NCBI GenBank assembly: GCA_017409005.1
Contig: JAFQTP010000003.1
Span: forward strand, 159,699 to 223,698
DNA from: Clostridia bacterium
GTDB taxonomy: Bacteria > Bacillota > Clostridia > Christensenellales > UBA1242
Length of the DNA stretch: 64,000 nt
Reading direction: 5' to 3'
This document shows, one piece after another, positions 42,572 to 50,797 of this stretch. The first letter of the stretch is position 1. Each line of letters begins with the position of its first letter. The position numbers were made by a program, and so were the translations under genes. Below the pieces are notes generated by a model that had not been told where the DNA came from, ran no database searches, and saw nothing but the letters and a program-made list of their open reading frames with translations.

Positions 42572-43324
42572 ATGTTAAAAACAAATAATTATAAAAACAA
42601 ATCTAAAAAAAGGTTCTATGAAAAATTTATTATTCACGGAGTTTCAAATTTTATAATTTTTGGCATGCTAATTATAATGCTAGGATTAGTGTTTTCTAAC
42701 AACTTGCAAACTGTGCTTGGAACTAACACAAATGCTGCAATTTACAACGGAAACCGAAATTCAAATAAAGTTAGTTTAATGATTAATGTTTATTGGGGAA
42801 CCGAATATTTAACCGAAATGTTAAATGTGTTAAACGCCTACAATGTTAAAACAACATTTTTTGTTGGAGGGCAGTGGGTAGAAAAAGAACCAGAAATGTT
42901 AAAGCAAATTATTAAAAATGGGCACGAAATTGGAAACCATGGTTATTTCCATCGAAACCACGATAAACTTAGTTATAGTCAAAACAAAGAAGAAATTAGT
43001 GTTTGCCACACTCTTGTAAAAAATTTAACAGGCATTAACATGACTTTATTTGCCCCACCTAGCGGAGCATTTAACAACACAACACTTGATGTTGCAGCAG
43101 AGTTAAACTATAAAACAATAATGTGGAGTAAAGACACTATCGACTGGCGCGATAAAGATGACCAACTAGTTTTAACTAGAGCAACTAAAAACGTTGTTGG
43201 TGGCGATTTAATTTTAATGCACCCAACAAGCCACACACTAAATGCGCTTCCAAACATTTTAGAAAATTTAAAAAATAACAACCTTGTAGCAACCACAGTT
43301 TCAGAAGTTATAAGTGCAAATTAA
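42572..43324 (+). CDS. Membrane-anchored polysaccharide deacetylase family protein
   Basis: Protein of 250 residues with an N-terminal transmembrane anchor (about 20-45) and a NodB-homology domain. It shows TTFFVGGQW, the metal-binding H-x3-H in HEIGNHGYFHRNH, APPSGAFNN, MWSKDTIDWRDKD and LILMHPT. The first motif, usually TFDDG with the catalytic Asp, reads INVYWG, so that Asp is not conserved. The group resembles Clostridial PdaB/YlxY-like proteins acting on peptidoglycan or spore cortex. ATG 42572 has AGGTG 4 nt upstream; the TTG further upstream lacks an RBS. Confidence 0.82.
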   Translation: MLKTNNYKNKSKKRFYEKFIIHGVSNFIIFGMLIIMLGLVFSNNLQTVLGTNTNAAIYNGNRNSNKVSLMINVYWGTEYLTEMLNVLNAYNVKTTFFVGGQWVEKEPEMLKQIIKNGHEIGNHGYFHRNHDKLSYSQNKEEISVCHTLVKNLTGINMTLFAPPSGAFNNTTLDVAAELNYKTIMWSKDTIDWRDKDDQLVLTRATKNVVGGDLILMHPTSHTLNALPNILENLKNNNLVATTVSEVISAN

Positions 43325-43351
43325 GATGTAAGAAATTACATCTTTTTTTAA
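43323..43351 (+). terminator. Terminator after the deacetylase gene
   Basis: A 9-bp stem AAGATGTAA/TTACATCTT with a GAAA loop; the stop codon lies in the stem. Confidence 0.85.
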
Positions 43352-43401
43352 TTAATTACAAAAAATAAAGCCACTTTTTAATTTATAAATATTGTTGTTT
43401 A

Positions 43402-43410
43402 TGTTATACT
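43402..43410 (+). promoter_or_regulatory. Extended -10 promoter of ftsK
   Basis: TG-T-TATACT with a poor -35, 56 nt before the probable start. Confidence 0.45.
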
Positions 43411-43465
43411 TATTGTAGCGTTAGTAATATGTAATATTACTATATTTTTTGTGGAGGTAAGTTCC

Positions 43466-46351
43466 TTGCCAGTTTACTCAAATAACAATAGCATTAAAAA
43501 TCAAAAACAACAATCAATAAAAAACAAGGTTGGTATTGCATTAATTTGCATATCAAGTGTTTTTCTAATCAACTTAATTTTTAACATAATAAAATTTGTT
43601 AATTCGTTTTTGTTGGGCACATTTGGTTTGTTTAGCTACGCAATTTTTATTTCGCTAATTGTTTTAGGAATTATGCTTTTAAAAAATGTAAAAGTAAAAC
43701 TAGAAACTTCCGAAATTGTTTATTTAATTAGTTGGCTTACTATATTTGTGCTTATTTTACACTTGCTTACATCTTCACAATTTTTAAACCAAAACTATGG
43801 TAATTACATTGCTTCATGCTATAATCACAAATTAACTTGTGGTGGGGCACTAAGTGCAATTTTAACTTATCCAATTAATTTTGTTTTTACACACATCGTT
43901 GCATCAGTTACAATATTAGCAATTGCACTAATAATCATTTCAGCAATTTTACTTGTTAAATTTGTTTCACTAAAAAACACTAAAACCAAAATTAACAAAA
44001 CCGAAAATTCTCAACCAGAACTTCAAGAACAAGATGTTGTTAATGAACCTGAACTTGATAAATCATACTCTACAAACACTGAACAATCTAACGACGATTT
44101 AATTATTCCAGACGAAGAAGCTTTCGATATTCCAGAAAGTTCACAAGTTGTTTTAGAAACCAACGAAGAGGACAAACTTAAAGCAAAAAATATTTTAGGC
44201 TTATCTAATGAAAAACCAGAATTAATTAGAAATAATGGTTATAATGGGTCAAAACAAATTAACGACTTAAACCCAACTTATGACAATAAATTCAAGGATT
44301 TTGACAGAAAGTATGCAAAACAAAACACAAAACCACAAAAATTTTTACATTCACAGCCAGAAGTTCAAGCAAAAACAGAACGTAAATTAACCGAAAAAGA
44401 TAAGGAAAACTTAAAATATTTAAGCGATATAACTGGTGGTTTATTTGGAAAAAGCAAACTAAAAGAGGAAACAAAAACCGAGGTTGTTGAACCAGCTAAA
44501 GCAGATTTTCAAGATTATGATGTTATGCAAGATTTATATGACGAACGCATAACGAAAAACAACTATCAGCAAACTTTCTCAAAACCTGAACGAACATTTA
44601 CTCCAAATAGTAATTCCGCAACTCAACCAACTAGTTCTGCTAATTTTGCAAAAACACAAAAACAATATTCGTCCGATTTTGGTTACAACAATTCAAATGG
44701 TAACAAATTTTCTAACAAAACTTCAGCCATTGAAAATCCTGACGCTGAGGATAATTCAATTTTTGAAAACAACTTCACACAAACAAATTCTGTTAAGTTA
44801 GAAACCGAACCAGTTAAAGAATATAAACAAGTTAAGTTCGATGTTATGGAAGAGCGCGAAAAGCCAAAGAAAAAACTTTACCGCAAACCTCCAAAATATG
44901 TTAAACCTCCAATTGATTTGCTTAAAGTTGTAGATAACTCTAAATCAGTTGTAAGTGAAGATCACACCGAAAAAGCAAGGGTTCTAGAAGAAACTTTATC
45001 AAGCTTTAACATTCCTGCAAAAGTTGTAACAATTACAAAAGGCCCAGCCATAACTAGGTTCGAACTTCAAATGCAACAAGGTGTTTCAGTTAAAAAAGTT
45101 TTAGGACACGTAGAAGATATTGCAATGTCGCTCGAGGCTAGGGGCGATGTTCGAATGGAAATTCCTATCGCAGGCAAAAACGCCTTTGGTGTAGAAGTTC
45201 CAAACGAATCAATCGACATGGTTGGTCTTCGCGAAATTTTAGAATCTTATAATTTCCAAGGCAGCAAATATCCTTTAACATATGCGCTTGGTAAAGACAT
45301 CACCGGAAATTGTGTAACAGCAAGAATTGAAAAAATGCCACACATGCTTGTTGCTGGTGCAACGGGTAGCGGTAAATCAGTTTGCTTAAACTCGCTTTTA
45401 ATTAGCTTACTTTACAAGGCTTCACCTCAAGATGTAAGAATTATTTTAGTAGACCCAAAACAAGTTGAATTCACATTATACAATGGTTTACCACATATGC
45501 TTATTCCAAATGTAATAACCAATCCTGAAAAAGCAATGCAGGCGCTTGACTGGGTAATTTCCGAAATGGAACGTCGTTTCTCATTATTCTCGCAAGCAAG
45601 AGTAAGAAACTTAGAAGAATATAACAACACCGAAGAAGTTATTTCTGAACTTAACGAAAAATTGCCATACATTGTGTTTATTATCGACGAAATTGGCGAT
45701 TTAATGTTAAACAACAAAAAAGAAATTGAAGAAAAAATTCAAAAAATAACTCAAAAAAGCCGTGCAGCAGGCATTCATTTAATTGTTGCAACACAACGTC
45801 CATCTGTTGATGTTATCACTGGTAAAATTAAAGCAAACCTTAACAGCCGTATTGCATTTGCAGTTGCATCGTTTGCCGATAGTAAAACCATTCTCGACCA
45901 AGGTGGTGCCGAAAAGCTTCTTGGCCGAGGCGACATGCTTTATTCGCCAATTGACAAGCCAGAGCCAACCAGAATTCAAGGTGCATTTGTTTCTAACGAA
46001 GAAGTTGAAGCAGTTGTTGAATTTGTTAAAGAACATAACGAAGCTAATTTCGACGAAGAAATTGAAGACGCAATGTTTAATAAAAAACAGGGTGGATTTA
46101 ATGCCGGAGGTCCAGCAACACATCAAGAGTTCGACCCACTTTTAAAAGACGCTTGTCGTTTAATAATTAAAACAGGTAGCGTTTCAACCTCAAAACTTCA
46201 ACGTGCATTTGGTTTAGGATTCCCACGCGCTGGAAAAATTGTAGACCAAATGGAAGCAGCAGGTTTTATTAGTGCTCCAGACGCCAAAAAAATTAGAACT
46301 GTATTCATAACTCAACAAGAATTTGAAGAACGATTCGGAGAAGATTTATAA
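43466..46351 (+). CDS. ftsK: DNA translocase FtsK/SpoIIIE
   Basis: Septal DNA pump of 961 residues that clears chromosomes during division or drives DNA into the forespore. It has four N-terminal membrane helices (about 25-170), a long Asn/Gln/Glu/Lys-rich linker (about 170-475), and the motor with Walker A AGATGSGKSVCLNSLL, Walker B IVFIIDEIGDL, and TQRPSVDVITG. The C-terminal winged-helix gamma domain that reads polar DNA motifs is present. A GTG at 43451 is in frame, but it is part of the GTGGAGGT Shine-Dalgarno; TTG 43466 is better spaced. The stop overlaps the rimO start (TAATG). Confidence 0.95.
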   Translation: MPVYSNNNSIKNQKQQSIKNKVGIALICISSVFLINLIFNIIKFVNSFLLGTFGLFSYAIFISLIVLGIMLLKNVKVKLETSEIVYLISWLTIFVLILHLLTSSQFLNQNYGNYIASCYNHKLTCGGALSAILTYPINFVFTHIVASVTILAIALIIISAILLVKFVSLKNTKTKINKTENSQPELQEQDVVNEPELDKSYSTNTEQSNDDLIIPDEEAFDIPESSQVVLETNEEDKLKAKNILGLSNEKPELIRNNGYNGSKQINDLNPTYDNKFKDFDRKYAKQNTKPQKFLHSQPEVQAKTERKLTEKDKENLKYLSDITGGLFGKSKLKEETKTEVVEPAKADFQDYDVMQDLYDERITKNNYQQTFSKPERTFTPNSNSATQPTSSANFAKTQKQYSSDFGYNNSNGNKFSNKTSAIENPDAEDNSIFENNFTQTNSVKLETEPVKEYKQVKFDVMEEREKPKKKLYRKPPKYVKPPIDLLKVVDNSKSVVSEDHTEKARVLEETLSSFNIPAKVVTITKGPAITRFELQMQQGVSVKKVLGHVEDIAMSLEARGDVRMEIPIAGKNAFGVEVPNESIDMVGLREILESYNFQGSKYPLTYALGKDITGNCVTARIEKMPHMLVAGATGSGKSVCLNSLLISLLYKASPQDVRIILVDPKQVEFTLYNGLPHMLIPNVITNPEKAMQALDWVISEMERRFSLFSQARVRNLEEYNNTEEVISELNEKLPYIVFIIDEIGDLMLNNKKEIEEKIQKITQKSRAAGIHLIVATQRPSVDVITGKIKANLNSRIAFAVASFADSKTILDQGGAEKLLGRGDMLYSPIDKPEPTRIQGAFVSNEEVEAVVEFVKEHNEANFDEEIEDAMFNKKQGGFNAGGPATHQEFDPLLKDACRLIIKTGSVSTSKLQRAFGLGFPRAGKIVDQMEAAGFISAPDAKKIRTVFITQQEFEERFGEDL

Positions 46352-47706
46352 TGCAAAAAACCACAAAAGACAATATTTTCAACAAAAAGGTTGGTTTTGT
46401 TTCGCTTGGCTGTGATAAAAACAGGGTAGACCTAGAAAACATTGTTTTTCTAGTGTCTAATGCCGGTTTTAAAACCACTCAAAACCTAGCCGAAGCCAAC
46501 ATTATAATAATTAACACATGTTCTTTCATTGAATCTGCAAGGGTAGAAAGCATTGAAACAATTTTAAATGCTGCAAACCTAAAAACTAATAATTGCGAAA
46601 AAATTATTGTAACAGGTTGTTTAAATCAAATGAACTATTCCGATTTAGAAACCTCGTTGCCAGAAGTAGATTGCTTTGTAAAAGTTGCAAACAACAACGA
46701 AATTGTTAAAACAATTTTTAATTTATATGATGTTCCTATTCCCGAAACTAACACAAATACTTGCAATTTTGCTAGGGTATTAAGCACACCAAAACATTAT
46801 GCTTATTTAAAAATTTCTGAAGGTTGTAACAATTTTTGCTCTTATTGCACAATTCCTTTCATTCGTGGTAGATTTTCGTCCACACCACTAGAAACCCTTA
46901 TTTCAGAAGCAAAACATTTGGCCGAAATAGGTGTTAAAGAGTTAATTTTAGTTGGTCAAGACGTAACGAAATATGGTTTCGACCTATATAACGAATATAA
47001 ACTTACAACTCTTATTCAAGAGCTATCAAAAATTGAACAAATAAAATGGATAAGGCTACTTTATTGCTATCCTGAACTTGTTAACGATAGTTTAATTAAC
47101 GAAATTAAAACCAACCCTAAAGTTGTTAAATACATCGACCTTCCACTTCAACATATTAATTCAAACATATTAAAACAAATGAACCGAAAAACCGATAAAT
47201 CTAGGGTTTTAGAAGTTGTTAACAACTTAAAAACAAACATACCTAGCATTGCAATTAGGTCAACCTTCATTTTAGGTTTTCCAGGCGAAACTAAAGAAAA
47301 TTTTACGGAAGTTCTTGAGTTCTTAACCGAACAAAAACTTACCAATGTTGGATTTTTTGCTTACTCAAGGGAAGAAGGAACTCGAGCATACAACTTCCCA
47401 AATCAAATAAACACCAACACAAAAAAAGCAAGGGTTAAAAAAGCATATTTAACTCAACAAAAAATTGCAGAAACAAATAATTTAAGTTTGGTAAACACAG
47501 TGTTAGATGTTATAATTGATGAAGAAGACAACGAAATGTTTGTTGGCAGAAGCTATTTAAGTGCGCCAGATGTTGATCCCGTTGTTTATATTTATAAAAC
47601 AAATCAAAACACAAACAAAATTAAAGTTGGCGAAATTAAAAAAATAAAAATTACTCAAGTCGCTGGTTACGACTTGGAAGGAGAATTATATGAATCTACC
47701 AAATAA
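46351..47706 (+). CDS. rimO: Ribosomal protein uS12 methylthiotransferase RimO
   Basis: Radical-SAM methylthiotransferase of 451 residues with an N-terminal UPF0004 domain (LGCDKNRVD, NTCSFI, VTGCL cysteines), the radical-SAM cluster C-x3-C-x2-C in CNNFCSYCTIPFIRG, and a C-terminal TRAM domain. Modifies Asp of S12. The start overlaps the ftsK stop by one base, and the end overlaps pgsA by 17 nt. Confidence 0.95.
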   Translation: MQKTTKDNIFNKKVGFVSLGCDKNRVDLENIVFLVSNAGFKTTQNLAEANIIIINTCSFIESARVESIETILNAANLKTNNCEKIIVTGCLNQMNYSDLETSLPEVDCFVKVANNNEIVKTIFNLYDVPIPETNTNTCNFARVLSTPKHYAYLKISEGCNNFCSYCTIPFIRGRFSSTPLETLISEAKHLAEIGVKELILVGQDVTKYGFDLYNEYKLTTLIQELSKIEQIKWIRLLYCYPELVNDSLINEIKTNPKVVKYIDLPLQHINSNILKQMNRKTDKSRVLEVVNNLKTNIPSIAIRSTFILGFPGETKENFTEVLEFLTEQKLTNVGFFAYSREEGTRAYNFPNQINTNTKKARVKKAYLTQQKIAETNNLSLVNTVLDVIIDEEDNEMFVGRSYLSAPDVDPVVYIYKTNQNTNKIKVGEIKKIKITQVAGYDLEGELYESTK

Positions 47707-48325
47707 AATTTCATGCATTAGAATTGCGCTTTTACCAATTTTTGTGTTTTTCTATTTAGCAACATTCATTCCTTGCAACTATTTAATTGCAGCAATTATT
47801 TTTGGCATTGCAGCATTAACCGACATGATTGACGGAAAAATTGCTAGAAAATATAATTTAATTACCGATTTAGGCAAATTTCTTGATTCTATTGCCGATA
47901 AATTAGTTGTTATTGCAGCACTTGTTTTGGTTACTGTTGATGGCACAATTCCTGCTCCATATGGTGTAATTATTTCAATAGTAATTATCAGTCGCGAATT
48001 CATGGTTTCGGCACTTCGTCAAATTGCTGCTTCTCGTGGCACTGTTTTAGCTGCCGATATGTGGGGTAAATATAAAGCAACTTTCCAATTTATTTCACTT
48101 CCACTTTTAATGTTCCAAGCACAAGCTTATGCAAGCAATTGGTTTGCAGGAACCGGATTTATGGTACTTCAAATTATTAACTATGTTTTACTTGGTGTTG
48201 TAACAGCTTTAACAATTGTAAGTGCAATTCATTATTTCGCTAAAAATCGTGCTGTTTTAACTGAAGAGCCTGCAAAAGTGCAAGTAACCAATGTAGTTTC
48301 AAATAAGGCAGAAGAAAACAAATAA
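47690..48325 (+). CDS. pgsA: CDP-diacylglycerol--glycerol-3-phosphate 3-phosphatidyltransferase
   Basis: Makes phosphatidylglycerol phosphate. This membrane protein of 211 residues has the CDP-alcohol phosphatidyltransferase motif D-G-x2-A-R-x8-G-x3-D-x3-D (DMIDGKIARK then GKFLDSIADKL). The length is near normal with a charged C-terminal tail. ATG lies inside rimO behind GGAAGGAG. Confidence 0.95.
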   Translation: MNLPNKISCIRIALLPIFVFFYLATFIPCNYLIAAIIFGIAALTDMIDGKIARKYNLITDLGKFLDSIADKLVVIAALVLVTVDGTIPAPYGVIISIVIISREFMVSALRQIAASRGTVLAADMWGKYKATFQFISLPLLMFQAQAYASNWFAGTGFMVLQIINYVLLGVVTALTIVSAIHYFAKNRAVLTEEPAKVQVTNVVSNKAEENK

Positions 48326-48331
48326 AACATT

Positions 48332-48360
48332 AAACACATAGCAATATGTGTTTTTTCTTT
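48332..48360 (+). terminator. Terminator after pgsA
   Basis: A 9-bp stem AAACACATA/TATGTGTTT with loop GCAA and T tract. Confidence 0.85.
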
Positions 48361-48377
48361 TCTAATTCAAATTTTGT

Positions 48378-48406
48378 TTCACAATTTTATCTTCTTTAAT
48401 TATAAT
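48378..48406 (+). promoter_or_regulatory. Promoter of cinA giving a probable leaderless mRNA
   Basis: -35 TTCACA (48378-48383) and -10 TATAAT (48401-48406) with a 17-nt spacer. ATG begins 8 nt after the -10, with no Shine-Dalgarno. Confidence 0.7.
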
Positions 48407-48413
48407 ATAACTA

Positions 48414-49658
48414 ATGAAAACAAGTATATTACGCATTTCAAACGATATTTTGCTTGGAAAAAAGCAAGATAACATAAGTCAATATTTACTAAAAAATTGC
48501 CTTCAAATAGGCGAAATTATTTCATGCGTAAACACTTGCGAAAACCACCCAGACCACATAACAAATCAAATTAACAATCTAGATTCTGATTTTATTATAA
48601 TAATTGGCGAAAACATTTCTTCACGTAACGCAAACATCAAAAAAACTTTAGCAAACATTTTAAATGATTCGGTTATTAAAAACGAGTTTGCCGAAAGCAC
48701 GGTAAAAGCATATTATCAAGAGGCAAACATTCCAGTTTTATTCGATTCCGAAAACGAGTTTTATCTTCCATCTAAAGCCGAACTTTTACCAGTAAAATCT
48801 AGCCCACTTCAAAGTTTTATTGTTTCAAACCAAACAAAAACATTTGTGTTTATTCCAGGCGAGTTAGACGTTGCAAAATATGTGTTTAAAACCTATTTAG
48901 AAAACATAATTAAACAAAACTTAACAACAAAATATAAAACAACAACCATTAAAACTTTTGGCATTTCCGAAAAAGATATTTACTCAATTTTATCTGATTT
49001 AATTAAAAATAAATATAAAATCTTGTTTTTAACTTATCCTAATAATTTAGAAGTTTCAATAGTAATTCGTTATAACGAAAACCTAGAGCAAGCCATTGTT
49101 GCCGATGTTATTTATAAGGTTTTTGAACGTCTAAACAAATATATTTACGCCGAAGAAGAGGTTAGCATTGTTACTAGGGCAGTAGACCTTCTTTCAATTG
49201 GCAACAAAAAACTAGCCGTTGCCGAAACTATTACTGGCGGAAACATTAGCGCAAGCTTAATTAAGCAATGCGAAACAATGTCCGAAACATTAATCGAATC
49301 AATTGTTTGTTCAAGTTACAAAAGCCTAATTTCAAGGCTAAAAGTTAGCCCTGCCATTATAGAACAATATGGCACTGTATCGGTTGAAACAGCCTATGAA
49401 ATGGCGGCTGGGCTTTTAGAATCTTCTAATGCCGACATCGTTTTAACCACAAGTGGACTTATCGATTATTCCGAAAACGAAAGGGAAGGAAAGCTTTGCT
49501 ATATTGCTGTTGGAAACATTGATGGCATTCATGTTTACAAAAACACTTTGTTTGGCACACGCGAACAAATTATTGATAGTTTAACACAAACCGCATTCTT
49601 TTATTTAATTAAAAATATTAAGCAAAATGATTTGTTTTTTGATAAAACTACTGTATAA
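48414..49658 (+). CDS. cinA: CinA-family protein with degenerate N-terminal domain
   Basis: The 414 residues have the length and gene order (pgsA-cinA-recA) of CinA. The C-terminal PncC-like NMN deamidase domain is recognisable (AVAETITGGNISASL, GTVSVETAYEMAAGL, TTSGL), with the usual AESCTGG altered to AETITGG. The N-terminal MoaB-like domain keeps only traces (ISNDILLGKKQDN for GDELLLG; IIIIGENIS where GGLGPTxDD is expected). Pyrophosphatase activity of that domain is therefore doubtful. Co-transcription with recA is limited by an internal recA promoter near the 3' end. Confidence 0.85.
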   Translation: MKTSILRISNDILLGKKQDNISQYLLKNCLQIGEIISCVNTCENHPDHITNQINNLDSDFIIIIGENISSRNANIKKTLANILNDSVIKNEFAESTVKAYYQEANIPVLFDSENEFYLPSKAELLPVKSSPLQSFIVSNQTKTFVFIPGELDVAKYVFKTYLENIIKQNLTTKYKTTTIKTFGISEKDIYSILSDLIKNKYKILFLTYPNNLEVSIVIRYNENLEQAIVADVIYKVFERLNKYIYAEEEVSIVTRAVDLLSIGNKKLAVAETITGGNISASLIKQCETMSETLIESIVCSSYKSLISRLKVSPAIIEQYGTVSVETAYEMAAGLLESSNADIVLTTSGLIDYSENEREGKLCYIAVGNIDGIHVYKNTLFGTREQIIDSLTQTAFFYLIKNIKQNDLFFDKTTV

Positions 49659-49659
49659 T
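49632..49659 (+). promoter_or_regulatory. Promoter of recA inside the cinA 3' end
   Basis: -35 TTGTTT (49632-49637) and -10 TATAAT (49654-49659) with a 16-nt spacer; the LexA-type box follows directly. Confidence 0.6.
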
Positions 49660-49667
49660 AGAGTTAT

Positions 49668-49682
49668 CAAACATATGTTTTA
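49668..49682. promoter_or_regulatory. LexA-type box of recA
   Basis: CAAAC-ATAT-GTTTTA contains a perfect AAACATATGTTT palindrome and sits just downstream of the -10, over the expected transcription start. Confidence 0.75.
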
Positions 49683-49711
49683 TAAACTTAATTTTAAGGA
49701 GAAATTTTTAA

Positions 49712-50701
49712 ATGGATAATAACAAGGAAAAATTGCTAGAACAAGCCATTTTACAAATCGAAAAACAATTTGGCAAAGGTTCTATTATGAAACTAGGCGA
49801 TAATGTTGAAACTCACATCGAAGCTATTCCAACTGGTTGCCTTTCGCTAGATATTGCTCTTGGTATTGGTGGTGTTCCACGTGGCAGAATTATTGAAATT
49901 TACGGACCTGAAAGTTCTGGTAAAACAACTGTTGCATTGCACGTGTTAGCCGAAGCACAAAAAATGGGTGGCACAGCAGCTTTCATTGATGCCGAGCATG
50001 CTCTAGACCCAGGCTATGCCGAAAAACTTGGTGTAAACATTAACGACTTATTTATTTCACAACCCGACACAGGCGAACAAGCGTTAGAAATTTGCGAAAC
50101 ACTTGTACGCAGTGGTGCAGTAGACATTGTTGTTGTCGATTCTGTTGCTGCATTAACACCAAAAGCCGAAATTGATGGTGAAATGGGCGATAGTTTTATG
50201 GGTGCACAAGCACGTCTTATGAGTCAAGCTCTTCGTAAATTAACAGCAATTACAAACAAAAGCAAATCTTGCGTTGTGTTTATTAACCAACTACGTGAAA
50301 AAATTGGCGTAATGTTTGGCAGCCCAGAAACCACAACTGGTGGTAAAGCACTTAAATTCTATGCCAGCGTTCGTTTAGATATTCGCAAAACCGACGTTAT
50401 TAAAGATGGCACCGAAATAATTGGTAACCGCACAAAAGTTAAAGTTGTTAAAAACAAAATGGCGCCTCCATTTAAAATTGCTGAATTCGATATTATGTAT
50501 GGTAAGGGCATTTCAAAATCAAGTTGTATTATTGAACTAGCAGTTAATGCCGATATCATTCAAAAATCTGGTGCATGGTTTAGTTATAACGACGAAAAAA
50601 TTGGTCAAGGGAAAGAAAACGCTAAGTTATACTTAGAAAATAATCCTGAAGTTATGGCTGAAGTTGAACAAAAAATTAGAGAGCATTATAATATCGCCTA
50701 A
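49712..50701 (+). CDS. recA: Recombinase RecA
   Basis: DNA strand-exchange protein and LexA co-protease. The 329 residues have Walker [10 protein letters not shown], the Walker B region [12 protein letters not shown], and loop L2 around [19 protein letters not shown]. It is slightly shorter than the usual 340-355 and ends without the acidic C-terminal tail. The recX gene that often follows is absent. The RBS is AAGGAG. Confidence 0.98.
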   Translation: MDNNKEKLLEQAILQIEKQFGKGSIMKLGDNVETHIEAIPTGCLSLDIALGIGGVPRGRIIEIYGPESSGKTTVALHVLAEAQKMGGTAAFIDAEHALDPGYAEKLGVNINDLFISQPDTGEQALEICETLVRSGAVDIVVVDSVAALTPKAEIDGEMGDSFMGAQARLMSQALRKLTAITNKSKSCVVFINQLREKIGVMFGSPETTTGGKALKFYASVRLDIRKTDVIKDGTEIIGNRTKVKVVKNKMAPPFKIAEFDIMYGKGISKSSCIIELAVNADIIQKSGAWFSYNDEKIGQGKENAKLYLENNPEVMAEVEQKIREHYNIA

Positions 50702-50757
50702 TTAAGCCAAATAATAAACATTTGCATATTAGTTTGCATACCACATTGCATAACACT

Positions 50758-50790
50758 AAAAAAGGAACACATTTTTTGTTCCTTTTTTTA
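50758..50790. terminator. Bidirectional terminator between recA and the PBP gene
   Basis: A 12-bp stem AAAAAAGGAACA/TGTTCCTTTTTT between convergent genes. Confidence 0.88.
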
Positions 50791-50797
50791 TTTTTTT

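Noticed and set aside
45779-46145. Long open frames in both orientations over the ftsK motor domain
   Set aside because: They are shadows of conserved ftsK codons; composition is Cys/Phe/Asn- or His/Lys-rich without any motif.
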